From contig DASCQC010000017.1 in assembly GCA_036012865.1 (NCBI GenBank), forward strand, positions 1-64,000: DNA of 64,000 bases, written 5' to 3'. This document shows, one piece after another, positions 41,792-52,181 of the stretch. The notes under the pieces are model-generated. The model made no database searches. It worked only from the letters and a program-made list of their open reading frames with translations, and was not told the origin of the DNA. This DNA comes from DASCQC01 sp036012865 (GTDB lineage Bacteria > Pseudomonadota > Gammaproteobacteria > Comchoanobacterales > Comchoanobacteraceae). Position 1 is the stretch's first letter, and each line of letters begins with the position of its first letter. Both the position numbers and the translations under genes were made by a program.

Positions 41792-44700
41792 TTATCTCTT
41801 CCAAAAATCCTTCCATGCTTTCTTTCTTTCTTCTCTAGTATAAGATTTGCCCCCGGTAAAAAAGTGTCCAATGTTTTTACCGCCTTGAGTCAATCCATCT
41901 TTGAGCTTCCCAGGAATTAAAGCCATTACTTGCCCTATACTCCTTCCCTCGGAATCATGAGTATACTTATTAATACTCTCAACTACAGATTTACTGGCCG
42001 CTTTTCCACCTGCATACATCGTAGAGCCCGCCGACACAGCCATATTCTTTAACTCTCCAGGTAGTTCGTTTATATGGTCGATTGAGTATTTAACTCTTTT
42101 AGGGATGTTTTTCAATATCCCCTCCTTTGGATGACGTTCTTTTTGATCTCTAAATTTAGTGCCCTCTTTCCCAAAAGTTCCTGCAGTGACAAACTTAGCT
42201 GCCAACTTAGCATCTTTGACAATTCCTGCTTTATGACTATCTATATAAAGATCTTTTAATTGTGTAGAAGTTACATCCTTGGCAAGCACTTTAATTTGTT
42301 TATTAAATTCTTTTTGGGTGATTTCGTTATTTTTGAGTTGCTCTGTTAATTTTTGACCCTCTTTAGTTTTACCAGCAGCTCTTTCTTTCCTAGCTTGACT
42401 TTGCTTACGCCCCTTTTCAAATTGTCTAAAGTCTGTAGAACCGGCTATCCCTTGTCGAGCACTGTCTAGATTCGGACGCCTTTTAGATGCTTCACCTGCT
42501 CCAGAACCCACCCCTGAAGCACCTCTACTCACGGATGAATCAATGCCTGATATAGCCGCATCAATACCCCCTCCTGCTGCTGGCTGATAGGAAGAATCAA
42601 TCCACCTGGAAACTTGATCTGGCAACCGATGGATATATGAAAAGCAATTCATTAACACAATCATCATAACGTACACATACACAGCTATAACTGCCATGAG
42701 GAAAATGAGATCAATCAGGTACTGAATAGATGGGTCTGTCTGAAAAACAGTCTTATAACCTAATACGTACTGTGAAGTGAACCACAAAAACCCATAATTT
42801 AGATACTTAATGGCAACATAACTGAGCATCATTGCAAACATATACCCCACCATAATCAGAGAGGGTCTTAGAAAAACTGAGAAATAAATCAGAAAGGCTT
42901 GCTGGCTTTTACCTAAAAAATCATGTGACGAGGGGTGAGCCAATCCCAGGACAATTAACGGGGCTGCAATCATGCCCTCAACCACTAAAAACAACCAACC
43001 CAGGCCTGCCATCATATAGATGACAAAAGGAAGCATAGGAATCAAAATACCCAATGTTGTGCCCGTCGCAAACAAAATACTCGCAACAGCGGCCCCCATT
43101 GTTTTAAACATTTCTAACTGATACACATCAGCCGCAACAAACATATCAATGGCCATATTTAAAATCGACGCACCCACCGCTGTAAATACTCGCATAAATT
43201 TGGCAGCACTTCCCTGCATAATCATGTGTATCGTCGCCGCAAGGTTAACAGTGGCACCCGCTCCAGCAGCAACCCCCTGTATCTTAGTATAAACTTGCCA
43301 GCTTTGGACCAACGTGTATTGCCAATAGGCCACTGCAGCAATGATCATCGTTTGACCTAAATGCTGCAAACTAGAAAAAGGATCAATCATGTAACCTTGC
43401 TTGTTCGCAAAATATTGTCCCAAAACACCTTTACCCAGAACAATACAGTCATTCTTTGGGTTCGCTAACTCAACCAAACATTGATTAGGGCTATACTGCG
43501 ACGTTTTACTAAAAAGCCATGACATCATATTGAAGGCACCCCTATCCCCTGCCGCAACCGGGTCTTGTATCAGCTGATCTATTTTGGGTAGAGGCTTTCC
43601 ACTCCACCGACACACTTCTGATATTTTATTGGTACAGGTTGTGTTTAAATTTTGATTAATATCATAACTGTCATAGTCTGCCAACTGGACATTGGTTTTA
43701 TAAATATTAATACCCAATAACTCCCTAAGCACTAAATTAAGTGATTTAATCATGTTTCGATAAGCGATATCAACCTTAACCCCTATATCAAAACCACAAC
43801 TTAAGATCCCCCAAGTCAAAACAGTAGCACTAACGGCGACCAATGCATATGCCGGACTTACAAAGGAAAAAACAGACCCTGCAATAGCCGCAGAACTCAC
43901 CGGAATGGAAATAGAATTTCCCATACAAAAACCCTTAGATTTGGCTGGGTATATTAAAACCTTTGTCATAAAATAAGAGGCTATATTCCCAAAAACATTA
44001 TCAGAATACATATTATTATCTGCGGGCTTACCTGAAGCATACTCCCTAGAGCTCATGGTTGAAGCCTCTGCGATATTCTCTAACAAATCCGCCGCCTTTT
44101 GTGAATAGTTTTTGTAAAGCTCGGAACTAAAATAATTATAGGTTTTGAGTACAGGGCTCGCCGCATCAATCCCTTTTTTCATTTTTTCTGGGCTCAACCA
44201 ATCTTGATATAGCTTGGGCAAGTACCCATCAATGGAGTTATATACAATTTTAGACATGCTAGATGCACCATGCCCTTGAGCAGATAGTTTACCGTAATAC
44301 ATCCCTGCAGTCATCCAGCCCATCTTATCAGCATACTTGAGAATATTTTCATCCTCATTAAAGGTCGAATTCCCCCCTCCTTGAGTCTTCTGAATTCTCG
44401 AATTCTTCGTCGCCATAAAGAAGTTCGTTGCTGCAGCGACTAGATTGTTAGCTCCCAAACATGCTGAGGGGGTGTTCAATATTTGAGTAATTTCACTTGT
44501 TGAGACCTTCAGCTGAATTAATTCTCTTTGACTTTTACAATTCAGCCTTATCTTATTCATATCCGTTGTTGATTTATCCTTATATTTGAAGAAAATATCA
44601 TCAAAATCATTATAACCTGCACTCGCTAAAACATAAGCAGATGAAATCAGGCCATCCCGCCTAGCCAAGAATTTAGGGCTGGGTGAAGCTGAACTATCTC

Positions 44701-45661
44701 TTGAGGCTTCAGTTACAAGAAAAACCCCACAAGCTTGGGCGTTATAATGAGCTGTTTCAACATCGGTCTTATGATCAGGTCCTCCAAAACACAAAACCGT
44801 TAAATTAGGAGCATTCGGAAGGTTTTCATCCCCTTTGATCAAACATTCATCCGTTGTAAAATGACCGGCTCTTTTCTCTGAAAGCCTAACTCGATATTGA
44901 GCAGGGTTTCCAAAAACTCCTCGCTCCATATAATCTTTATTGGATATCGTATTCCTAAATTCTTGGCTTTTCCTAAAAACACTTCGGGTACAAACACTCG
45001 ACTTATAAAAGTCTGCCGGTTTAATATCTTTCATTTCATTGTCACTGGCGGTAAATGAAACTCCATCATTTAAAGGAGTGAATGCAATGAGTGAATTTAA
45101 ATCCTTATCAGTTGTATCTCCTTTCCCCCCATAGGCGCTCATAAAAACCCCTTTTGATTCGATTATGGTATCAATGGCATGGTGCCAAATCTGATCCGCT
45201 AACCCTACCCCATAATAACTTGCCCACACCATACCCACTTGCATGCTTGAATAACCTGACGGCCATGGCGCCATTAACAATACACTGGCAACAACCCTGA
45301 TCGCTGTTAATGAGCGTATTTTATTCTTTAAAGCAGTCCCTTCCGTTGCCGCCATTAAAGAGCTTTGCACAACGATAACCCCTGCAAAAGCACCCACAAA
45401 AAATAAAAACCCTACATTAAGGATGCTAAATAAAACACCACTAAGGTTTCCATCTCCTCCATGCAATGGCCCTATAGGTCCAAATAGAGCCCTTAAAAAC
45501 ACCAGTGACTGATCATTCTCGCTCGGCGTAAATAACTCCCCTGGAGTATATTGTGAAGAAGAAGCCAAGACACCCTCACTCAAGGTTACAATAAAAAGAA
45601 CCCCAACAAAGTACAGAAACGCTTTACGAAAATTTTTTAATTTAATTTTCATATTAAACAT
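41792..45661 (-). CDS. dotA: DotA paralogue A, with long basic C-terminal extension
   Basis: A 1,289-residue polytopic inner-membrane protein (L. pneumophila DotA is about 1,048). After a signal-like segment it has the DotA N-terminal block (FLRALFGPIGPLHGGDGNLS), a large Cys-rich periplasmic loop, and the C-terminal cluster of helices with FVIYMMAGLGWLFLVVEGMI and LAHPSSHDFLGKSQQAFLIY. It ends in about 250 extra cytosolic residues rich in Lys, Arg and Glu, absent from the other two copies. It starts on the base next to the stop of paralogue B. DotA is essential for Legionella secretion and is itself released. It is the most distal of three dotA genes after icmV. Confidence 0.9.
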   Translation of the reverse strand: MFNMKIKLKNFRKAFLYFVGVLFIVTLSEGVLASSSQYTPGELFTPSENDQSLVFLRALFGPIGPLHGGDGNLSGVLFSILNVGFLFFVGAFAGVIVVQSSLMAATEGTALKNKIRSLTAIRVVASVLLMAPWPSGYSSMQVGMVWASYYGVGLADQIWHHAIDTIIESKGVFMSAYGGKGDTTDKDLNSLIAFTPLNDGVSFTASDNEMKDIKPADFYKSSVCTRSVFRKSQEFRNTISNKDYMERGVFGNPAQYRVRLSEKRAGHFTTDECLIKGDENLPNAPNLTVLCFGGPDHKTDVETAHYNAQACGVFLVTEASRDSSASPSPKFLARRDGLISSAYVLASAGYNDFDDIFFKYKDKSTTDMNKIRLNCKSQRELIQLKVSTSEITQILNTPSACLGANNLVAAATNFFMATKNSRIQKTQGGGNSTFNEDENILKYADKMGWMTAGMYYGKLSAQGHGASSMSKIVYNSIDGYLPKLYQDWLSPEKMKKGIDAASPVLKTYNYFSSELYKNYSQKAADLLENIAEASTMSSREYASGKPADNNMYSDNVFGNIASYFMTKVLIYPAKSKGFCMGNSISIPVSSAAIAGSVFSFVSPAYALVAVSATVLTWGILSCGFDIGVKVDIAYRNMIKSLNLVLRELLGINIYKTNVQLADYDSYDINQNLNTTCTNKISEVCRWSGKPLPKIDQLIQDPVAAGDRGAFNMMSWLFSKTSQYSPNQCLVELANPKNDCIVLGKGVLGQYFANKQGYMIDPFSSLQHLGQTMIIAAVAYWQYTLVQSWQVYTKIQGVAAGAGATVNLAATIHMIMQGSAAKFMRVFTAVGASILNMAIDMFVAADVYQLEMFKTMGAAVASILFATGTTLGILIPMLPFVIYMMAGLGWLFLVVEGMIAAPLIVLGLAHPSSHDFLGKSQQAFLIYFSVFLRPSLIMVGYMFAMMLSYVAIKYLNYGFLWFTSQYVLGYKTVFQTDPSIQYLIDLIFLMAVIAVYVYVMMIVLMNCFSYIHRLPDQVSRWIDSSYQPAAGGGIDAAISGIDSSVSRGASGVGSGAGEASKRRPNLDSARQGIAGSTDFRQFEKGRKQSQARKERAAGKTKEGQKLTEQLKNNEITQKEFNKQIKVLAKDVTSTQLKDLYIDSHKAGIVKDAKLAAKFVTAGTFGKEGTKFRDQKERHPKEGILKNIPKRVKYSIDHINELPGELKNMAVSAGSTMYAGGKAASKSVVESINKYTHDSEGRSIGQVMALIPGKLKDGLTQGGKNIGHFFTGGKSYTREERKKAWKDFWKR

Positions 45662-48600
45662 CTACCCTTGACTCCCCTTAGAAGGGTCTCGTGTACCCAT
45701 TGATGTGCTGGTTTGCACCATTTTACCGCCCATAGAAGAGAAACTTTGACCAATACTTGTTCCAGCAGAATCGATGGCTTGCTCAATTTGTCTAATGGTT
45801 TCTTCATCACCTGGCTGATCAGGCATTCCTAGCCACTTCATGACGTTCACTGGTACTTTATAGACCAAGGTAAAACTCATGTTAACAGCCATTTTAACAA
45901 CGTATAAATACAGCATCATGGTCATAAAAATAGCAACCCCCATCATCATCTCAGATTGTCCCTCTGTAATGGTATTAAAAAATTTAAAAAACTCGGAAAT
46001 AGCAGGAATCATTGTCGAGGTTAATACCATCATTGAGACACACGTCATCACGATAGCAAAGACAAACCCAATCACAATTGTAATTGGGCGCAGGAAGATT
46101 GACAAAATCATCATCCCTGCCATCTGGGCTGTTCCCAATAAATCATGGCCCTGAGGGTTCACCACACCCAAAAGCATCAACGGCAGCCCCATCATGGTTT
46201 CTACTACCAAAATTATCCACCCCAAAACAGCTAACATGTAATAAATGAGAGGAATAAAAGGAATATAGAACAATAAACCCGCAGCAAAAGCCATAATCGG
46301 TGAAGCGACCCCCATAATCAACCCGATGTACTGGAATTGTTGTGACATAGAGTATTGAACCATCATAAAATAAAAGGCAGAAACCACCCCCGTTGCTAAC
46401 GTTCCGACTAATTTAATAACAATACCTATCACCAGTAAAATAGCTCCCACAATAAGAAAAATAAACAAAGGGAAAAACAGTAATAGAATGATGAGGCAGC
46501 CTACTCCCATGGCAATACCCCCTTCTGGCATATAACAATGAGTCAATAAGCTCCACGCATTTTCCACTAAATAAGCACCGGCAAAATTAAGGATAGCCCC
46601 CATACTCGCAGAAGCTATCGTAAACGTTAAATTCTTTTTAGCTTGAGACAACCCTGCATTAAGAATATCTAAGACGGTATTAAACATAAAAGATATGGAA
46701 TAGGTAAGCAGCTTTCCTCCAAAAATGGTAATGCTTCCTATGGGGTTTAAAATAATTTCTTGTGGAGATGTCACAAACGTTTGATACCAAAGTTTAGACA
46801 CCAAATAAGTAAATGAATAAATATCATCCACCAACCATTCTGATGCACTCTGCGGCACCAAAGAATAGTAAATGTACCACCCTGTATCACTTGCCGCCTG
46901 TGTCATCCAATTTATAGCAGGACCAGCCCACACCATCATCCCCGTGACACCCTGTTCAGCCGCCCCAGAACCTTGGTTTGTATCAGGTTTACGGCCCTGA
47001 CCACATTTTAGAATAAACGTAGAAAACCCTGTGACACAACCTTGCTTTGCCCACCTTTCTGCCTGCGCATTTGGGCTCAAGGCGGCCGGTGGAAAACGAA
47101 CAGATTCAGGCGCATTAATGCCTAAATTCCCAATCACTGGAAACATTTGCCTTTGAGGAACGAAGCTTTTCATGGTCGATGAAAGCACAAACTCGCTGCC
47201 CTCCATTTTTCCAATATATTTATCAATGCCATCGTGCATTTTTCCCCAATCACAGTGACCAAACGTTCTCAAGCAATTGTCATCATTATTTTTGGCACTA
47301 ACTGTTGATGGAGGGCTAGGTGTTGGTGCTGTAGCTGGAGGAAAGGCCTCTCTTTTTATATTTTCTGTATAATCGAATAACAATTGGATATCAGGGTTGG
47401 GAACCTCCGGATTGCCTTGGTTGCTTTGCTGGATTTCTTTGGGCGGGCTGTCTTCCATTCCAAATATAACATTTGATATTTTACGACCATTGGTGTTCAT
47501 TTTAGCTTTTTCAAAGGCCCAATTATAGTAAGTAAATGCCGCATATATCCAGGATGTGTAGAAATATATTCCATCAAACGTCAACGCTGCCTTGTTTTGT
47601 TCGGACATGAAGAAATTTATCGATTGGCGAGCAACCAAAGAGCTCTTGCTCTTGAAGTATTCAGTAAGGTTGTCAAAACCACTGTCAGAACTGGCTTGGT
47701 AATTTGCTACATTCTTTACACCGGATGCTTTCTTTTTCCATGCGTTATAAGCTTTCCACTGCTCATTAACTCTCATCGCTAACTCAGCATCCATAGATTT
47801 TAATAAGTTATAATCTGAGTAACTCGTTGCTGTAAATGTGCCACAATCTGCTGGATAAACCCAACTTTGCCCACTAGAAACATTAAAATCACTTCTGTTT
47901 GGAAATATAATTTGACGCTTCGCGTCATCATAGGTGATGCTTACCGTGTCACGTATTCCTTGCTGCTTGAATGAATCTTGATAAAATTGGTAGCATATTC
48001 TAGCTTTGTACAAATCACTCACAACGTCCAGTGAGGCACCTTTGGCTATCGTCTTAATTTTTGCCTGCAATTCATCTTTTTCTACTTTATTAAACAACAC
48101 ATCTACTTGAAAAGAGTCCACCAAGCCATTTTGGCTAAAATAAGCTGAACTGGTTGCCCATATAATATCTGCTACCGTAGACCCTGCTAATACAATGGTA
48201 ATAACTATAATTTGTATAGCGGAGAAGCCAAGAGAAACCGGAGCTAAAAAAGCCACCCCGACAAAAGACCTTAAAGGAACCCATGCCGTGGATAACTTAC
48301 CCATGGCTTTACCTTCTGTTGCAGAATAGAGTGTTCCGAGAACGACCGATGAGGAAATAATACCCCCAGCGACCAATGTCATGGTTGTATTAAAATAACC
48401 AATTAACCAACCCAGCAAAGAGGCTTGTGAAGGCCCCCCAGAACCCGGCTCAAGGGCTAATGGGATACGCCCTACAGTATTGACTAAGAAATCTCTTGCC
48501 ACATTAGAATTATAGTTTTCTGGCAAATAGTTTTCTGGCAACATTTTCATAAGGTACCCGGCCAAGTCATTAGGTCCTAATGAACCCGCCAACACATAAG

Positions 48601-48697
48601 GGCATAGGCAACTTAGCATTAACCCCAACAGAATAAACCCAAGTCTTCTGCCTGAACCTAATCGCCATGCTGTATAAAAAAACTTTAGATTACCCAT
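45662..48697 (-). CDS. dotA: DotA paralogue B
   Basis: A 1,011-residue polytopic protein. It has a signal-like start, N-terminal helices including LVAGGIISSSVVLGTLYSAT, and a periplasmic domain (about 180-650) that contains a Pro/Thr/Ser-rich patch (PPATAPTPSPPSTV). The C-terminal helices include YYMLAVLGWIILVVETMMG and VVNPQGHDLLGTAQMAGMMI, the DotA hallmark. The short cytosolic tail ends with GTRDPSKGSQG. AAGG lies five bases before the ATG. It is the middle of the tandem trio and the most divergent in the periplasmic domain. Confidence 0.88.
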   Translation of the reverse strand: MGNLKFFYTAWRLGSGRRLGFILLGLMLSCLCPYVLAGSLGPNDLAGYLMKMLPENYLPENYNSNVARDFLVNTVGRIPLALEPGSGGPSQASLLGWLIGYFNTTMTLVAGGIISSSVVLGTLYSATEGKAMGKLSTAWVPLRSFVGVAFLAPVSLGFSAIQIIVITIVLAGSTVADIIWATSSAYFSQNGLVDSFQVDVLFNKVEKDELQAKIKTIAKGASLDVVSDLYKARICYQFYQDSFKQQGIRDTVSITYDDAKRQIIFPNRSDFNVSSGQSWVYPADCGTFTATSYSDYNLLKSMDAELAMRVNEQWKAYNAWKKKASGVKNVANYQASSDSGFDNLTEYFKSKSSLVARQSINFFMSEQNKAALTFDGIYFYTSWIYAAFTYYNWAFEKAKMNTNGRKISNVIFGMEDSPPKEIQQSNQGNPEVPNPDIQLLFDYTENIKREAFPPATAPTPSPPSTVSAKNNDDNCLRTFGHCDWGKMHDGIDKYIGKMEGSEFVLSSTMKSFVPQRQMFPVIGNLGINAPESVRFPPAALSPNAQAERWAKQGCVTGFSTFILKCGQGRKPDTNQGSGAAEQGVTGMMVWAGPAINWMTQAASDTGWYIYYSLVPQSASEWLVDDIYSFTYLVSKLWYQTFVTSPQEIILNPIGSITIFGGKLLTYSISFMFNTVLDILNAGLSQAKKNLTFTIASASMGAILNFAGAYLVENAWSLLTHCYMPEGGIAMGVGCLIILLLFFPLFIFLIVGAILLVIGIVIKLVGTLATGVVSAFYFMMVQYSMSQQFQYIGLIMGVASPIMAFAAGLLFYIPFIPLIYYMLAVLGWIILVVETMMGLPLMLLGVVNPQGHDLLGTAQMAGMMILSIFLRPITIVIGFVFAIVMTCVSMMVLTSTMIPAISEFFKFFNTITEGQSEMMMGVAIFMTMMLYLYVVKMAVNMSFTLVYKVPVNVMKWLGMPDQPGDEETIRQIEQAIDSAGTSIGQSFSSMGGKMVQTSTSMGTRDPSKGSQG

Positions 48698-48762
48698 AAA
48701 TACCTTAAATAGTCAGACTCACACTCACCACCTTGACCTATTAACCAGGGTTCAAAACCTGC

Positions 48763-51621
48763 TCATTTTCCACCAGCACTAGATCCGCCACCGCCACCAG
48801 CACTAGATCCGCCACCACCTTGACCGCCAACCGAAGCTTCACCGCCTCCGCCTCCGCCTTCGCCTTCACCGCCACCGCCACCAGATGAAACTTGACCCGG
48901 AGAGACTTGAGGTGCTTGAACAGATGACCCCGCAGCCGAACCTGTTTGTGAAGCTGTATCTGACACTTTACCTTTAACTTGCTGTAGCATTTGACCTGCA
49001 GCACCAGCCCCTTCTTGAGGTCCACCAATCCACCTTAGAATCCGATCGGGTATTTGATAAATAAGTGAGAAAACTTGTTCAAGAATAGCCATAACAACGT
49101 AGGCGTATACCGTTAACACCCCCGTTGTTGATACCACATAGACAAACCCTAAGACTGCATCACCACTGATATCTTTGGCAGCAGTATCCAGAGTTTCATA
49201 AAAGCTAACCAATGAAAAGACAAACCCTAAGTTGAGAAGTTTCATGGATATATTGGCTAAAACAATGGCAAAAAACAGCCCAATAATCATCAATATTGGA
49301 CGAACAAAAATACCCAACAAAAGCATCAATGCCTGCTCTGCTTTACCCAGCAGATCGTGCCCCTCAGGGTGAGTTACTCCCATGGCCACTAGCGGAGCTG
49401 CAACCATGGCCTCAATCACAGCTATAATCCATCCGATAGCCCCAAACAAGAAGAGTAAAAACGGCATGAAAGGGACATAAACAGCTAACACAACACCGGT
49501 GGTAAATACCACCGTCATTAAGGCTGAACCTAAAGGTAAAAACAACTCCATTGCCGCTTTATCTAGCTCAAATAACATTCTAACGATCGACTGACCAATG
49601 TTACCTACAATATTAATTGCACCAGCTACTGCAGGAATGGGAACCAATGCCTGGGCAATTCCACTGACCACCTCGATTCCAGCAATCCAAGTAAATGCCG
49701 TCATGACTAGTTTCATCATACTTGAATACAAAGACTTAAGTGTTTCAGTCCAATAAAGTACAGCCACATTAATCATGGTTGCACCCAACGATGCGACATT
49801 GGCCAAAGGGTCTTGACGGCCTCCTTTAACATCCAGCATCATGCCCCCTAGTATGCCGCTTCCCGCTAAGACACAGCCCTTTTCAAAATAAGCTTTATTG
49901 GCGTTGAAGCCATCTTTTTCGAACCCACATTCGTCAGCACCCAAACCATCATTAAAATTTATGGTCTTACTCTTGTTCCGATAATACCCAAACAAGTTCT
50001 GTAGCACCAGGCCCATGGCGGTATTGATGTTTTTAGCAGCAAAATCAAGAGACGGCCCTCCCGCAACATTGTTGTGTTGAAGCTCTTTAATAGACACCCC
50101 AGTTACAACACTCTCCAAAACTTGACTTACTTTCCATGTTAACTTATTTAACATGTAAGCGGGGCTTCCTTGTTTAAAAGAAACACTGCCATCAGCCGCT
50201 GTTTCTTTACCTATTTCACCTGGATTTGAAGCTTTTTCCATGTCCTGCATCAGCGTATTTATATGGGTTTTAACGGAATTGAAGTTTGGTTTTCCACTTG
50301 AGTTTGTAGAAGTTATGGCATACTTTGCCATAAAGCTCTGATTAACGCTGTCTTTTGCAAAGCTACTATTGGCGGGCACGTCAACTGAAACCTGAAATGC
50401 ACTAATAGCTGGATCTAGTGTACTAGCTTCTGTGTGTAATTTTGTTCCTCCAACCATCTTTTGATAGTGCATGCCTGCCATAATCCAACCCTGAGCTTTA
50501 GCGTCATCGACCCAAGCATATGACTCGTCCCCTGCCGTATTCTTAGGAAAATGCCTCAACCTTGAAGTAATAGAAAAATATGTTCCTGCCTGCGCAACAA
50601 AATTACTGGCAAGATTACAGTACTGCTCATTACCTGTACACCAGTAATCTAGCCCTCCAGGATTGTTGCTCTTTTGCGCCTTTGTATAATCGGTATAGAC
50701 TCTCTTAGCAAGCATAATCTGTAATAAAGCAACTTGACTCAACGCATAACCCATCGTGGACTCTATTACCGGTTTCTTGACAGTAGCTTTATCGCTTAAG
50801 CTCTTCAAATTGTAGGTAAATTCACCACAAATTTTTGTCAAATCTGTATTAGAAACATTACAATTTTCTTGAACTTTTATCGCTTTAGCTTGATTTATCA
50901 TACCAAATTTAATTTTGTAGTTGTCTCCAGATACATAGGTGCTTGTGCCAAAATCAGAATCAGAGATGGTAATTTTTGAGCACACATTCGATTGAGTTTT
51001 CTTAGCCAACCTCACCTCAGAATTCAGTGCCGCCAAACATATTGCACTATCATGAAAAGCATACGGAGGATAAGTTTGAGCTGTCGCTAGGCTCTTTTGA
51101 TCTGTAAATTGATTTTTAGTCACCCCCACATAAGCAGATCCGCGACTATCTTCGATGAAATCCAAAGCATTCTCCCAAGCAGTATCGGCAAACCCGACAC
51201 CTTGGACCACAGCTGACATCACCAATACCTGAACACCTGAATACCCATTGAACTGAGGGATTAACATAGATGCCCCAGTAACTATTCTAGCGGTTACCCA
51301 TGGGCTGACCTTGTTGGCTGCTTGTTGAGCATCTTGAGCCGTATTCACAACCGTCATTGCCATGGTGTAAGAGACCAATGTCCCAGTAATCACCAGCACA
51401 CCCAGGTTAAAAATTCTAAAAATCTCTCCTGCCAGCTGATTAGAAGCCCCATGCAAAGCCGTACCCACACCCCCAAAAATCAAGCGCAAATAACTTAATG
51501 AAACATCGTCTCGACCCACATTAAAAAGAGAAGAACTACCGTCCAGGGATCCGTAAGGATCACCGAAAGCTAAAGGAACCAAAGCCAGTAAACACAACCA
51601 GCCAATAGATGTTCGTTTCAT
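48763..51621 (-). CDS. dotA: DotA paralogue C, adjacent to icmV
   Basis: A 952-residue polytopic protein, closest in position and N-terminal pattern to classical DotA. It has a signal peptide ending LALVPLAFG, then a block with DDVSLSYLRLIFGGVG. The C-terminal helices include FLLFLFGAIGWIIAVIEAMV and GVTHPEGHDLLGKAEQALML. The cytosolic tail is a low-complexity Gly/Ser stretch. I chose the ATG at 51619-51621. It overlaps the icmV stop as ATGA, has AGGA before it and gives a proper signal peptide, whereas the longer frame would not. In Legionella icmV-dotA is the same order, so this is probably the ancestral copy. Confidence 0.92.
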   Translation of the reverse strand: MKRTSIGWLCLLALVPLAFGDPYGSLDGSSSLFNVGRDDVSLSYLRLIFGGVGTALHGASNQLAGEIFRIFNLGVLVITGTLVSYTMAMTVVNTAQDAQQAANKVSPWVTARIVTGASMLIPQFNGYSGVQVLVMSAVVQGVGFADTAWENALDFIEDSRGSAYVGVTKNQFTDQKSLATAQTYPPYAFHDSAICLAALNSEVRLAKKTQSNVCSKITISDSDFGTSTYVSGDNYKIKFGMINQAKAIKVQENCNVSNTDLTKICGEFTYNLKSLSDKATVKKPVIESTMGYALSQVALLQIMLAKRVYTDYTKAQKSNNPGGLDYWCTGNEQYCNLASNFVAQAGTYFSITSRLRHFPKNTAGDESYAWVDDAKAQGWIMAGMHYQKMVGGTKLHTEASTLDPAISAFQVSVDVPANSSFAKDSVNQSFMAKYAITSTNSSGKPNFNSVKTHINTLMQDMEKASNPGEIGKETAADGSVSFKQGSPAYMLNKLTWKVSQVLESVVTGVSIKELQHNNVAGGPSLDFAAKNINTAMGLVLQNLFGYYRNKSKTINFNDGLGADECGFEKDGFNANKAYFEKGCVLAGSGILGGMMLDVKGGRQDPLANVASLGATMINVAVLYWTETLKSLYSSMMKLVMTAFTWIAGIEVVSGIAQALVPIPAVAGAINIVGNIGQSIVRMLFELDKAAMELFLPLGSALMTVVFTTGVVLAVYVPFMPFLLFLFGAIGWIIAVIEAMVAAPLVAMGVTHPEGHDLLGKAEQALMLLLGIFVRPILMIIGLFFAIVLANISMKLLNLGFVFSLVSFYETLDTAAKDISGDAVLGFVYVVSTTGVLTVYAYVVMAILEQVFSLIYQIPDRILRWIGGPQEGAGAAGQMLQQVKGKVSDTASQTGSAAGSSVQAPQVSPGQVSSGGGGGEGEGGGGGGEASVGGQGGGGSSAGGGGGSSAGGK

Positions 51622-52058
51622 TTTAATCCTATCTGTAAATAAAACCAGTCTGAGAAAGTTAACCCCAGTTTTCTCTGTTTTAATTGTGTATACCAAAAGC
51701 TTTCTCTAAAATAGAAAGATATAATCAGCATCAAAAACGACACCATCATGATGGAAGCCATATAATACTGATGAATTAATAAATACGCCATATACAACAA
51801 ACCACCTGCAAACACGGCTAAATAAACACGTGCCATATTTCTAAAGTTAATAAGTCGTTCTTCGATATGCTCTTCTGAAAACTGAAGACGCTGTACGGCC
51901 TCCTCAAAAGTTTCTTTTCGTTCAGCTTTTTGAATGGTGTACAACTGCCTTGCAAGATCAAAAATCTGGCCAGCAGTTCGTTTAAGTGAGCTATAGCCCA
52001 CCCAACCAGAAAAGTTAATAAATTTCCTAGTAAATCGCCTTATGCCCTTCTTGGCCAT
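51618..52058 (-). CDS. icmV: Dot/Icm inner-membrane protein IcmV
   Basis: A 146-residue protein (about 151 in L. pneumophila). It has a basic N terminus (AKKGIRRFTRKF), an amphipathic middle, two membrane helices at about 80-120, and a C-terminal block with SFYFRESFWYTQLKQRKLGL characteristic of the family. I chose the ATG at 52058, with GGAG nine bases before it. It overlaps the first dotA by four bases (ATGA), the conserved icmV-dotA coupling. It is the first gene of the icmV-dotA-dotA-dotA unit, divergent from folD. Confidence 0.9.
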   Translation of the reverse strand: MAKKGIRRFTRKFINFSGWVGYSSLKRTAGQIFDLARQLYTIQKAERKETFEEAVQRLQFSEEHIEERLINFRNMARVYLAVFAGGLLYMAYLLIHQYYMASIMMVSFLMLIISFYFRESFWYTQLKQRKLGLTFSDWFYLQIGLK

Positions 52059-52181
52059 AATTATTATCTCCATTACTACCTCATACAGCGTAAGATGATT
52101 ACAAAAAAAAATCAAGTTATATCTTTGAAATGCCATTACATTCATTCTTTTTTTAATAATAAGTTACCTCAATAACGAATA

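Noticed and set aside
48741..49028. 95-codon minus-strand frame rich in Val, Ala, Leu and Lys
   Set aside because: It is the shadow of the glycine-rich tail of DotA paralogue C in another frame.
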